From contig VBPP01000081.1 of assembly GCA_005877365.1 (NCBI GenBank), positions 1 through 25,358 on the forward strand: a DNA stretch of 25,358 nt, read 5' to 3'. This document shows, in pieces, positions 1-6,597 of this stretch. A program made the translations under genes and the position numbers. Origin of the DNA: Nitrososphaerota archaeon (GTDB lineage: Archaea > Thermoproteota > Nitrososphaeria > Nitrososphaerales > Gagatemarchaeaceae). Numbering within the stretch: the stretch's first letter is position 1; the number at the start of each line of letters is the position of its first letter. The notes under the pieces were generated by a model. It was given only the letters and a program-made list of their open reading frames with translations. It made no database searches and had not been told where the DNA came from.

Positions 1-784
1 AGGTGTGAGTCTCCAGTAGGGAAGCGATCCTGGAGAGCCTTGCTGCGAGGTCGGGGGTGGCGAATGTCTTCTCGGCGAGCTCGCTGTTCACTAGGTCTGG
101 AGTCGGATACTCTATCCCATACTTGAAGTCCTTCCGGAGGTCGACCTTGACTATCTGATGCTTTCTGTCCCCGAAGAGGAATCCTGCAGCCAACTCAGGA
201 GAACCAACAGTAGCGGAGAGGCCTATCAGCTGGAATTCCCCCGCTACCCTCCTTAGCCTCTGAAGACCGACGGAGAGCTGGACGCCCCTCTTGCTCTCCA
301 CAAGGTTGTGAACCTCATCGACAACGACGGCATCCAGCATCCTGAGGTTCTCTCTCATCCTGCTCCCCGGGAGTATCGCTTGGAGTGTTTCGGGAGTTGT
401 GACCAGCAAATCGGGAGGGCTTCTGGACTGCTTATTCCTCTGGGAGAGCGGGGTGTCCCCGTGTCTGACGTCGATCGTCAAACCGAGCTTCGAGCACCAC
501 ACCTCCAGTCTCCTCAGCATGTCTCTGTTGAGGGCACGCAGGGGGGTGATGTAGAGCAGTGAGATCCCCTTTCTCTGATCTTTGCCAACTATCCTGCTCA
601 AGAGGGGAAGGATTGCCGCCTCAGTCTTCCCAGAGCCCGTTGGCGCGATTATGAGCACGTTCTCCCCCTGGAGGATCAGAGGGGAGGCCAAGGCCTGCGG
701 AGGTGTCGGCTCTTCTATGCCCGATTCCCTCAGCAGGCTCCTAACGGGCTCAATCAAGTAGTCGAAGCTAGAGTTACTGCTCAA
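1..784 (-). CDS. lhr: Lhr-type superfamily 2 ATP-dependent helicase, N-terminal part (runs off the left edge)
   Basis: Reading the reverse strand from TTG at 784 gives an open frame of about 261 codons with no stop before the window edge. In order it shows Walker A (APTGSGKT), motif Ia (TPLRALNRDM), an RHGDTP segment, motif Ib (TTPETLQ), the DEVH box of motif II and motif III (SATVGSPE). The combination of ALNRDM, RHGDTP and DEVH is typical of Lhr/archaeal SF2 helicases rather than Hel308. These 3'-5' DNA or RNA-DNA helicases act in DNA repair and replication stress. The C-terminal RecA domain and the Lhr-specific domains lie outside the window. A TATA-like element at 817-825 fits a nearly leaderless start at 784. 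Family assignment is firm; the exact Lhr subclass is not. Confidence 0.85.
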   Translation of the reverse strand, partial: MSSNSSFDYLIEPVRSLLRESGIEEPTPPQALASPLILQGENVLIIAPTGSGKTEAAILPLLSRIVGKDQRKGISLLYITPLRALNRDMLRRLEVWCSKLGLTIDVRHGDTPLSQRNKQSRSPPDLLVTTPETLQAILPGSRMRENLRMLDAVVVDEVHNLVESKRGVQLSVGLQRLRRVAGEFQLIGLSATVGSPELAAGFLFGDRKHQIVKVDLRKDFKYGIEYPTPDLVNSELAEKTFATPDLAARLSRIASLLETHT

Positions 785-1081
785 AAACGAGCGTCGAGGG
801 GTCAGCGCCCCTCTGGGTTATTAAGTGATGAGCTGGAGGAAGAAAAGGTAGTCCTGGTCATATCTTATCGCTCGTGATCCCAGGTGTTATCTTCCCCCGC
901 CGCATGCCGAGCGATACCTCGTCTGCACGTGTGAAAGGCGATTCTTGGTCGGTCCGACCGCGCGAGTCTGCCCCTGACTGACACAAGGAGAAGGAGGGCG
1001 GGGACAAGAGCCCATACCACCAGACTCGAGAGAGAGTCCTACACTTAAATAAAGGAGGCAGGATAACTGACGTGATAATTC
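785..1081. promoter_or_regulatory. Divergent promoter region between the helicase and HTH genes
   Basis: No gene is visible in this 297-nt gap. It holds a reverse-strand TATA-like box at 817-825 (CTTAATAAC on that strand) for the helicase and a forward TATA-like box at 1044-1052 (CTTAAATAA), 30-38 nt before the HTH start. Two inverted repeats stand out: GAGGGG/CCCCTC with a 6-nt loop at 796-813, which overlaps the expected helicase transcription start, and GGTCGG-T-CCGACC at 947-959. The first could be an operator; the second is remote from either core promoter. A GTGAT motif at 1072-1076 lies 5 nt before the HTH ATG and could pair weakly with the 16S rRNA tail. Confidence 0.5.
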
Positions 1082-1504
1082 ATGCTAAACCCCTACGAGA
1101 TTGTTTCGAGGTCGGCTCTACCCGCCCTACGAGCGATGGTCTCAAAGCGGCTCAAGGACAGGTACAGCATGACCCAGCAGCAGATAGCGACAAGAATGGG
1201 GATAACCCAGGCCTCCGTCAGCAACTATGCAAGGAAGGCCAGGGGCGTGATGATAGACCTCGAGATGGACCCGACGGTCGCGAAGGCCGTGGACAGGGTG
1301 GCGTCGATCCTCGCCTCGGAGACGGGTGACGAGAGAGAAGCAGTCAGAACTATGACGGAGGTTTGCGACTACATCAGGTTCAATCACCTGATGTGTAGTC
1401 TCCACCGAGACCTCGAGCCTGGGTTTATGGTTGAAGGCTGCGATGCCTGTGACGGATTTTTGACAGTGAAAGGATTCGAGAGACTGAAGACTCTCCCAAG
1501 CTAG
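1082..1504 (+). CDS. Archaeal HTH transcriptional regulator with C-terminal Cys/His motif (COG2522-like)
   Basis: This 140-residue protein has an XRE/Cro-type helix-turn-helix at about residues 30-50 (SMTQQQIATRMGITQASVSNY). Near the C-terminus it has a CSLH...GCDAC pattern (about residues 100-121), which suggests bound zinc or an Fe-S cluster. The layout matches a family of archaeal predicted regulators (COG2522); targets are unknown in general. It is followed after a 51-nt gap by lipA in the same direction, so it may control lipoate synthesis. Its promoter shares the 12-mer TTAAATAAAGGA with the E1alpha promoter at 15 kb. The ATG at 1082 is chosen because it follows the TATA box at 1044-1052 by the expected distance. 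The regulatory role is inferred from domains only. Confidence 0.8.
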   Translation: MLNPYEIVSRSALPALRAMVSKRLKDRYSMTQQQIATRMGITQASVSNYARKARGVMIDLEMDPTVAKAVDRVASILASETGDEREAVRTMTEVCDYIRFNHLMCSLHRDLEPGFMVEGCDACDGFLTVKGFERLKTLPS

Positions 1505-1550
1505 ACCGACAGATAGATAGATAGACCGACAGATAGATAGATAGATAGAT
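1503..1550 (+). repeat. 20-bp tandem repeat built on GATA tetranucleotides, directly before lipA
   Basis: The unit AGACCGACAGATAGATAGAT occurs as two perfect adjacent copies (1503-1522 and 1523-1542), followed by a partial AGATAGAT (1543-1550). It starts at the stop codon of the HTH gene and ends 5 nt before the TTG start of lipA. Tetranucleotide runs are prone to replication slippage, and here copy number would change the spacing between the two genes and the leader of lipA, not a reading frame. Confidence 0.95.
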
Positions 1551-1555
1551 TCCCC

Positions 1556-2470
1556 TTGCGACTAGAAGCGAAACCAGAGTGGCTGACCGTCCTCCCACCC
1601 GGTAGCGCAAACTACGACGAGCTCAAAGGGCTCTTGAGAAACCTCAGCCTTCACACGGTCTGCGAAGAGGCGCACTGCCCGAACATCCACGAATGCTGGG
1701 GAGGAGGGACCGCCACCCTGATGCTCATGGGCGAGGTCTGCAGCAGGGCCTGCAGGTTCTGCATGGTCACGCCCGGAAGGCCCTCGGGAGCTCTCGACGA
1801 GCACGAACCCGAGCACGTAGCGTTCGCCCTCTCCCAGATGAACCTCACCTACGTGGTCTTGACCTCGGTGGACAGGGACGACCTCTCCGACGGAGGCGCC
1901 GCTCACTTCGCAAAAACGATTAGGCTCATCAAGGAGCAGTGTCCTGAGATGCGCGTCGAGGTGCTGATTCCAGACTTTCAGAACGACCTCGATTCGTTGC
2001 GTCCGATCGTTGAGGCGAGACCCGACGTCGTCGCCCACAACCTCGAGACCACGTTGAGCCTGACTCCGAGGGTCAGAGACCCCAGAGCCAACTACTGGCA
2101 GTCGCTCTCCGTTCTGAGGAGCATCAAGAAACTGAACCAGAGAACATACACGAAGTCTTCGATAATGGTTGGGCTGGGGGAGACTCAGGAGGAGCTGGAA
2201 ATCGCGTTCATGCACCTGAGGGACGCCGCGGTGGACTTCCTCACCATCGGTCAATATCTCAGACCATCTGCGAGGCACCTCCCCGTGGTCGAATTCGTCC
2301 GCCCCGAGGTGTTCGCGAAGTACAAGGAGCTGGGAGAGGAGATGGGGTTCAAGTACGTCGCATCGGGTCCCCTCGTGAGGAGCAGCTACAGGGCGGGGGA
2401 ACTGTTCATAGATTCCGTCATCCGAGACGGGGAGGCCCGAGCGAAGGAAGGCCTCCGACGAGCTGATTAG
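1556..2470 (+). CDS. lipA: Lipoyl synthase (radical SAM)
   Basis: LipA inserts two sulfurs into the octanoyl group carried on lipoyl domains, here probably those of the E2 protein encoded at 17.1 kb. The 304-residue product shows both required cysteine sets: the auxiliary cluster motif C36-x4-C41-x5-C47 (CEEAHCPNIHEC) and the radical-SAM motif C62-x3-C66-x2-C69 (CSRACRFC). It ends with the conserved RSSY segment (VRSSYRAGEL) that ligates the auxiliary cluster. Length is normal and the gene looks intact. The TTG at 1556 is the only reasonable start: it gives the usual KPEWL beginning just after the GATA repeat. It is separated by about 13 kb from the dehydrogenase complex and by about 18.6 kb from lipB. 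Confidence 0.96.
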   Translation: MRLEAKPEWLTVLPPGSANYDELKGLLRNLSLHTVCEEAHCPNIHECWGGGTATLMLMGEVCSRACRFCMVTPGRPSGALDEHEPEHVAFALSQMNLTYVVLTSVDRDDLSDGGAAHFAKTIRLIKEQCPEMRVEVLIPDFQNDLDSLRPIVEARPDVVAHNLETTLSLTPRVRDPRANYWQSLSVLRSIKKLNQRTYTKSSIMVGLGETQEELEIAFMHLRDAAVDFLTIGQYLRPSARHLPVVEFVRPEVFAKYKELGEEMGFKYVASGPLVRSSYRAGELFIDSVIRDGEARAKEGLRRAD

Positions 2471-2492
2471 CAGGCATTTTCACTGAACGAGA

Positions 2493-3365
2493 TTGAGACC
2501 TAAAGGGATCGCCTTCCAAGGAGAGCACGGCGCCTACAGCGAGGAGGCGATTTATCAGCGCTTCGGGGGGAAGGCTGAGACAGTCCCCTGCAAGACAATC
2601 CCCGAAGTCTTCAACTTGGCCGAGGTCGAAGCAGTAAGGTACGGCGTCGTCCCCATCGAGAATTCGATCGAGGGGAGCGTCCACGAAACGTACGATTCGC
2701 TGATTACCAGCAGCGCCAAGATAGCCGGAGAGATAGTCCTTCGCGTGGTGCACTGCCTCGTCGCCCTCCCCTCGACGACTCTCGGGGACCTCAAGGTCGT
2801 CTATTCACACCCGCAAGCCCTCGCGCAGTGCCGTGGTTTCCTCGCCTCGCTTGGGGTGAAAGTCATGGTCGCCTACGACACCGCGGGCAGCGTGAAGATG
2901 ATCAAAGAGAAGAGGATGGCGAACGCCGCCGCGGTCGCCAGCGAGAACGCCGCCCGAATCTACAGGATGAGCGTCCTCTCACGCGGAATCGAGGATTACG
3001 GTCGGAACTATACCAGATTTCTCGTGCTCTCCACGAAGGAGGGTCGTCGCGGAGGCGGTTACAAGACCTCGGTAATCTTCTCGCTTCCTCACGTTCCGGG
3101 TTCCCTCTACGGCGCCCTAGAGTCTTTTGCGAGGCACGGCATCAATCTCACGAAGATAGAGTCTCGGCCAACAAGACAGCGTCCCTGGGAGTACTACTTC
3201 TTCCTGGATTTTGAAGGACACAGGGATGACACTGTTCAGAGGGGCGCTCTGAGGGAGCTCGTCAGCAAGACCATCTTCTTCAAGGTTCTCGGCTCCTACC
3301 CGAAGGCGAAGGTGGAACCGTCTCCCGGGGAAGGGGGCGGCCCGTCCTCCTCGTCCTCGTCGTAG
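2493..3365 (+). CDS. pheA: Prephenate dehydratase with ACT regulatory domain
   Basis: The enzyme converts prephenate to phenylpyruvate in phenylalanine synthesis. The N-terminal catalytic part (residues about 5-180) has the family's GAYSEEA and PIENSIEG motifs and the catalytic T174-R175-F176. An ACT domain follows (about 191-270) with the ESRP motif at 223-226 that binds phenylalanine, so feedback inhibition by Phe is expected. The protein ends in a low-complexity Gly/Pro/Ser tail with six serines. The TTG start at 2493 lies 22 nt after lipA and gives the usual N-terminus. There is no chorismate mutase domain, which fits archaeal stand-alone PheA. The branched-chain aminotransferase gene ilvE follows, and such enzymes can act on aromatic 2-oxoacids too. 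Confidence 0.95.
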   Translation: MRPKGIAFQGEHGAYSEEAIYQRFGGKAETVPCKTIPEVFNLAEVEAVRYGVVPIENSIEGSVHETYDSLITSSAKIAGEIVLRVVHCLVALPSTTLGDLKVVYSHPQALAQCRGFLASLGVKVMVAYDTAGSVKMIKEKRMANAAAVASENAARIYRMSVLSRGIEDYGRNYTRFLVLSTKEGRRGGGYKTSVIFSLPHVPGSLYGALESFARHGINLTKIESRPTRQRPWEYYFFLDFEGHRDDTVQRGALRELVSKTIFFKVLGSYPKAKVEPSPGEGGGPSSSSSS

Positions 3366-3432
3366 AACCTCTCACTCTCCGAGACGTTTCTTGACCCGGC
3401 CATGCAAAATTACCGCCTCTTCTGAGAAAATC

Positions 3433-3440
3433 TTATATGC
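3433..3440 (+). promoter_or_regulatory. TATA-like box of ilvE
   Basis: TTATATGC at 3433-3440, preceded by purine-rich GAGAAAA, lies in an AT-rich island. A transcription start about 26 nt downstream (near 3462) would make a leaderless or nearly leaderless ilvE message and favours the TTG at 3468 over the one at 3456. Confidence 0.6.
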
Positions 3441-3467
3441 GGAATTTAACCCGTTTTGTCAAATCTA

Positions 3468-4391
3468 TTGAGTGAGGAACCGGAGTACATCTGGTTTGAT
3501 GGGAAGGTCGTCCCCGCGAACGAGGCCAAAATTTCTGTAAAAGCCCACTCTCTTCACTATGGAACCGCGGTCTTCGAGGGAATCAGAGCTTACTATCACA
3601 ACAGCGAGCTCTACGTCTTCCGCCTGAAAGACCACATCAGACGCCTCTTTGAATCAGCCCAGATGCTCCATCTGGAACAAACCTTCACCGAGGAAGAAGT
3701 TGAGGACGGCATCATCGCCCTGCTGAAGAAGAACGGTTTCAGAACTTCCGTCTACATTCGACCGATAATGTTCGTGGGGGTAGGAGGGATTAACCTGGAC
3801 TACAGGAAGCATCCCAAACACATAGCCGCTTTCGCCTTCCCCTTCTCGGCCTACTTTGAGAGGAGTGGGCTCCGCGTCTGCATCTCATCCTGGAGGAGGA
3901 TTTCACCGATGTCGGTGATACCGAGGGCGAAGTCTGCGGCGAACTATCTTAACTCATGCGTCGCCACGATCGAGGCGAAACTAGCGGGGTACGACGAGGC
4001 CCTCCTCCTCGATGACCAGGGGCACGTCAGCGAAGGCGCCGGGGAGAACATCTTCATCGTCAAGAGAGGAGTGATAAGCACTCCTCCGGTCTACTCCTCG
4101 ATCTTGGAGGGGATTACGAGAGACACCGTCATCACCCTCGCGAAAGACGCGGCCCTTTCTATCGAGGAGAGGCCCATCGACAGAGGCGAGCTCTACACCG
4201 CCGAGGAGGTCTTCTTCACGGGTACCGCGAGCGAAGTGGAACCGATTCTGGAGATCGACGGGAGAAAGATACGCGACGGCGAACCCGGGAAAGTGACAGT
4301 GCAGTTGAAGGCCGCCTACTCTCAGGCGGTGAAGGGGGAATCGAAGAAGCACGCGGATTGGGTCACCAGAGTCTATCCGAAGGCTCGGTAA
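3468..4391 (+). CDS. ilvE: Branched-chain amino acid aminotransferase (class IV PLP enzyme)
   Basis: The enzyme transfers an amino group from glutamate to the 2-oxoacids of valine, leucine and isoleucine. The start region YIWFDGKVVPANEAKISV and the HSLHYG segment are typical, as are FEGIRAY, the PLP-binding lysine in AKSAANY (about residue 155) and the SEGAGENIF and GITRD motifs of fold-type IV BCATs. Length (about 307 residues) is normal and the frame is intact. Two TTG codons, at 3456 and 3468, could start it; the TATA box at 3433-3440 argues for 3468, though 3456 cannot be excluded. It supplies the last step of the pathway whose other enzymes lie at 6.6-15 kb, but has its own promoter. Confidence 0.95.
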   Translation: MSEEPEYIWFDGKVVPANEAKISVKAHSLHYGTAVFEGIRAYYHNSELYVFRLKDHIRRLFESAQMLHLEQTFTEEEVEDGIIALLKKNGFRTSVYIRPIMFVGVGGINLDYRKHPKHIAAFAFPFSAYFERSGLRVCISSWRRISPMSVIPRAKSAANYLNSCVATIEAKLAGYDEALLLDDQGHVSEGAGENIFIVKRGVISTPPVYSSILEGITRDTVITLAKDAALSIEERPIDRGELYTAEEVFFTGTASEVEPILEIDGRKIRDGEPGKVTVQLKAAYSQAVKGESKKHADWVTRVYPKAR

Positions 4392-4407
4392 GCGGTCACT
4401 GGGAAAC

Positions 4408-4417
4408 GCTCTTAACC
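4408..4417 (+). promoter_or_regulatory. TATA-like box of the small-protein/amidase operon
   Basis: GCTCTTAACC at 4408-4417, preceded by GGGAAAC resembling a BRE, is centred 28 nt before the ATG at 4441. That spacing predicts a leaderless message beginning at or beside that ATG. Confidence 0.5.
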
Positions 4418-4440
4418 CAAGGCGTCTCTGATTGTCTGAC

Positions 4441-4608
4441 ATGAGAAGCAAGGTCCCACATCTCGATGAACTCTTCTCTCTACCGAAGGGGGGGAGCAAG
4501 GCGGCGATGGAGAGGATAGACGCGATTGTCGCCCTCGACCGAAAGCTTGGTGGGCTAATAGACCCCGACCTGGAACCGGCGACGACCTTCGAACCTGAAC
4601 GATATTGA
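4441..4608 (+). CDS. 55-residue AtzG/GatC-like small protein, probable amidase partner
   Basis: The frame from ATG 4441 to TGA 4608 encodes 55 residues. The C-terminal part, LGGLIDPDLEPATTFEPERY, resembles the short proteins that accompany amidases: AtzG (DUF4089) ends in an EPAPVFRP-like segment, and GatC, which wraps around GatA, has a similar D-x-EPT element. The N-terminal half (MRSKVPHLDELFSLPKGGSK) may correspond to the short helices. It overlaps the amidase start by 4 nt (the TTG at 4605 lies across its TGA), which implies translational coupling and a stoichiometric complex. A properly placed TATA box precedes it. The gene is likely real; its identity rests on motif resemblance and position. 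Confidence 0.7.
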   Translation: MRSKVPHLDELFSLPKGGSKAAMERIDAIVALDRKLGGLIDPDLEPATTFEPERY

Positions 4609-5948
4609 GTTCGAGACTCTCCGCTCTGACCGTCTGGGAGGCGTCGAAGCTACTGGCCGCCCGGTCGATTCACGCCGAGGAGCTTCTTGAGTCGCAGCTC
4701 GACAACATAAGAAGGCAGAACGACGAACTCAGAGCCTTCATCACCGTCTTCCCGGGCGGAGAGAGGGGCAGCGGACGCGGAAGTCTCCGCGGAATCCCCA
4801 TCTCCATCAAAGACATCATTCACGTCAAGGGTAAGCCGACCACCGCAGGTTCGAAGGTTCTACTCGGCTATGTCCCCCGCGTAGACGCAGCCGTAGTCAG
4901 AGCGCTCAAGGAGGCTGGCGCGACTCTCACTGGAAAGACCAACCTTCACGAGTTTGCGTTCGGCGTGACGAACCTGAACCCTCACTTTGGGGATTGCAGG
5001 AATCCGTGGAAGAAGGATAGAATCTCGGGCGGCTCCTCCGGTGGGGGTGCGGTCTCCGTGGCAGCAGGAATGTCCTGCGCGGCGATCGGCTCAGACACCG
5101 CAGGCTCGATAAGGATTCCAGCCTCACTCTGCGGGGTCGTTGGCTACAAGCCAACCTACGGTCTCGTGAGCAGGGATGGAGTGATCCCTCTTAGCTGGAG
5201 CCTCGACTCAATCGGTTTCTTGACAAAGTCAGTCCGGGACGCCATCATACTCGCTTCAGTGACCTTCACGGGCGCTACCGCGCGGGTCCCGAGAAACGGC
5301 GGCAGAATCAGGCCGTTGGAACTCAGGGGACTCCGCCTAGGTACCCCGAGGAATGTGCTGGAGCCGCTCGAGGAGGACGTGAGGAGGAGGTACGAGGCAT
5401 CCCTCAACATCGCCGAGAAGGAGGGGGCGAGGTTGATGGAGATCCAGCTGGAGAATCTTCAGGCCATGGCGGCTGCAAGAAATATCATCGTTCACGCCGA
5501 GGCTGCATCCTACCACCGAGAGTTGATGAGAGATCATTTCGCAGACTACGGAAAGGACGTAAGAGAGCGGCTTCTGCAGGGGTTGCTGATACCAGCCACG
5601 ACCTACTTGGCCGCTCAGAGGGTACGCCGGAAGCTGGCCGCCTCATTCCGCCAGATATTCAAGAAAGTGGACCTCCTCGTCCTTCCAACGACCTGCATCT
5701 CGGCTCCTCGGCTGAAAACCAGTAGAGTTGTGGTCGGGAACACGTCGATGGACGTCAGGACGGCCCTCCTGAGGCTAACCGAGCCGTTCAACCTGGTGGG
5801 GGCCCCGGCGATTTCCATTCCCTGCGGGGCTACGCGTGAAATCCTCCCGGTGGGGCTACAGCTCGTGGGCGACGTAATGGCGGACCAAAAACTCCTCTCC
5901 GCGGCTCTCTCCTTCGAGAAGGTCCTCCCAAGGCTGGGAGTCCCATGA
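4605..5948 (+). CDS. Amidase-signature family hydrolase (GatA/AtzE-like)
   Basis: This 447-residue protein has the complete amidase-signature Ser-cisSer-Lys triad: K69 in ISIKDI, the cis-serine (S145) in SGGSSGGGAV and the nucleophile S168 in GSDTAGSIRIPAS. The length matches the family. GatA makes Gln-tRNA or Asn-tRNA by transamidation with GatC and GatB; AtzE hydrolyses small amides with AtzG. No gatB is visible here. The companion is much shorter than GatC and resembles AtzG, so a small-molecule amidase is at least as likely as GatA. The TTG start overlaps the stop of the upstream small gene. No signal peptide is seen, so it should be cytoplasmic. The substrate cannot be read from the sequence. 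Confidence 0.88.
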   Translation: MSSRLSALTVWEASKLLAARSIHAEELLESQLDNIRRQNDELRAFITVFPGGERGSGRGSLRGIPISIKDIIHVKGKPTTAGSKVLLGYVPRVDAAVVRALKEAGATLTGKTNLHEFAFGVTNLNPHFGDCRNPWKKDRISGGSSGGGAVSVAAGMSCAAIGSDTAGSIRIPASLCGVVGYKPTYGLVSRDGVIPLSWSLDSIGFLTKSVRDAIILASVTFTGATARVPRNGGRIRPLELRGLRLGTPRNVLEPLEEDVRRRYEASLNIAEKEGARLMEIQLENLQAMAAARNIIVHAEAASYHRELMRDHFADYGKDVRERLLQGLLIPATTYLAAQRVRRKLAASFRQIFKKVDLLVLPTTCISAPRLKTSRVVVGNTSMDVRTALLRLTEPFNLVGAPAISIPCGATREILPVGLQLVGDVMADQKLLSAALSFEKVLPRLGVP

Positions 5949-6000
5949 GGAACCGTCAGTTCCGAAGCGAAGAGAACAGAAGTCAAGGTAACAGTTTCGC

Positions 6001-6051
6001 GCTAAGAATTCTACAGTATACAGACTGTCCCCACCGCGGTGGGGCTTTAGC
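6001..6051. repeat. Three-stem inverted-repeat structure with perfect 16-bp palindrome
   Basis: Three inverted repeats are packed into 51 nt: outer arms GCTAAG (6001-6006) and CTTTAGC (6045-6051), which pair with one bulged base; a hairpin ACAGT-ATACAG-ACTGT (6013-6028); and, immediately adjacent, the perfect palindrome CCCCACCGCGGTGGGG (6029-6044). Together they could fold as a three-way junction. It lies 53 nt after the amidase stop. It may be a transcript 3' end, a structured RNA element, or the end of a lost IS200/IS605-type element, whose ends are imperfect hairpins. No transposase is present nearby. Confidence 0.6.
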
Positions 6052-6062
6052 AGGAACGCATC

Positions 6063-6368
6063 ATGTACTGTTGGAACGAAGGCGCGCAAGCGAACACGTC
6101 AAGTCAGCCGAAGAACCTTCATGGCGCAGGTTCAGAAGAAGACGGAGTGTGTATGTACGTATCTGAAAAAGGTGGTTGTGGAAAGCCAGCAAGCTTTGCC
6201 ATCTTCTGCGGTGAGATGCCAAGGACTCTTGAGGAAGGGGATAAACAGGCCCTTGATTGGATTGCTGGCCGCCTGTCAGCAGGCCACAAGAACGCTGTCT
6301 TCAGGGTCGATGTGAAACATGCGAAACCTCCTCTCCGCCGCACATTTGAGCCTCCGGAGCACACCTGA
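6063..6368 (+). CDS. Hypothetical protein, uncertain gene
   Basis: This is the longest plausible frame in the 5949-6471 gap. From ATG 6063 it encodes 101 residues; a later ATG at 6153 would give about 72. The middle portion looks protein-like: a GGCGKPASFAIFCGEMP segment with clustered cysteines, then an amphipathic stretch EEGDKQALDWIAGRL and AVFRVDVK. I do not recognise the family. Codon choice differs from the neighbours, with more A/T-ending codons such as GCT, GCA, GAT and AAA. That suggests recent acquisition or no coding role. No clear TATA box or ribosome binding site precedes it. The rest of the gap holds only the inverted-repeat structure at 6001-6051 and the ilv promoter. Confidence 0.3.
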   Translation: MYCWNEGAQANTSSQPKNLHGAGSEEDGVCMYVSEKGGCGKPASFAIFCGEMPRTLEEGDKQALDWIAGRLSAGHKNAVFRVDVKHAKPPLRRTFEPPEHT

Positions 6369-6436
6369 TTTGTTCGCCATTCGGGCCTACGGCAGAACAA
6401 GACGATTTCTAGGCCGGACGGGATTAGATTAGCAAT

Positions 6437-6444
6437 ATTTATAA
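6437..6444 (+). promoter_or_regulatory. TATA box of the ilvB operon
   Basis: ATTTATAA at 6437-6444, in the AT-rich stretch GCAATATTTATAACG, is the best TATA box in the window. It is centred about 31 nt before ATG 6472, so the transcript should begin within a few bases of that ATG and be essentially leaderless for the small ORF there. Confidence 0.75.
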
Positions 6445-6471
6445 CGTGAATTTGGGCAATCCGTGTGTTAC

Positions 6472-6540
6472 ATGGTCGGAAGCGCCGCGAAAACCGTGCC
6501 AGTTGATGTTCTCGTAGCGTCGCTTCTCATTCTTGGTTAG
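6472..6540 (+). CDS. 22-residue branched-chain-rich leader peptide of the ilvB operon (candidate)
   Basis: ATG 6472 to TAG 6540 encodes 22 residues, of which ten are Val, Leu or Ile: valine at 2, 9, 11, 13 and 15, leucine at 14, 18, 19 and 21, isoleucine at 20 (core VPVDVLVASLLILG). It sits directly downstream of a strong TATA box at leaderless distance and 57 nt before the ilvB start, which has its own Shine-Dalgarno site. Small Val/Leu/Ile-rich leader peptides control ilv operons by ribosome stalling in bacteria (for example IvbL and IlvL); none is well known in archaea. A short GGTT-AGAG-AACC inverted repeat spans the stop codon (6535-6546). A chance ORF cannot be excluded at this length. 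Confidence 0.55.
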   Translation: MVGSAAKTVPVDVLVASLLILG

Positions 6541-6585
6541 AGAACCTTACTCTTCTAATCAAGATTTGTGGGGTTCGAAAAAATG

Positions 6586-6594
6586 GGAGTTGAT
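6586..6594 (+). promoter_or_regulatory. Shine-Dalgarno site that fixes the ilvB start
   Basis: GGAGTTGAT matches 8 of 9 bases of the archaeal consensus GGAGGTGAT. Its GGAG core ends 8 nt before ATG 6598. This selects 6598 over the in-frame GTG 6568 and ATG 6583, and fits an internal cistron translated separately from a leaderless upstream ORF. Confidence 0.7.
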
Positions 6595-6597
6595 TTT

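Noticed and set aside
308..562. Forward ORF of 84 codons near the left edge
   Set aside because: It lies opposite the helicase motifs (Walker A to DEVH), which clearly define the reverse strand as coding.
1503..1550. CRISPR-like array
   Set aside because: Only 2.4 directly adjacent copies with no spacers; it is a simple tandem microsatellite.
1562..2278. Long reverse-strand ORF opposite lipA (and similar ones opposite ilvB, leuA and ilvD)
   Set aside because: These are mirror frames of strongly supported genes in GC-rich DNA; their products are Arg/Gly/Val-rich with no recognisable motif.
6029..6044. Intrinsic transcription terminator
   Set aside because: The palindrome is strong, but no T-tract follows, and it is part of a larger three-stem arrangement.
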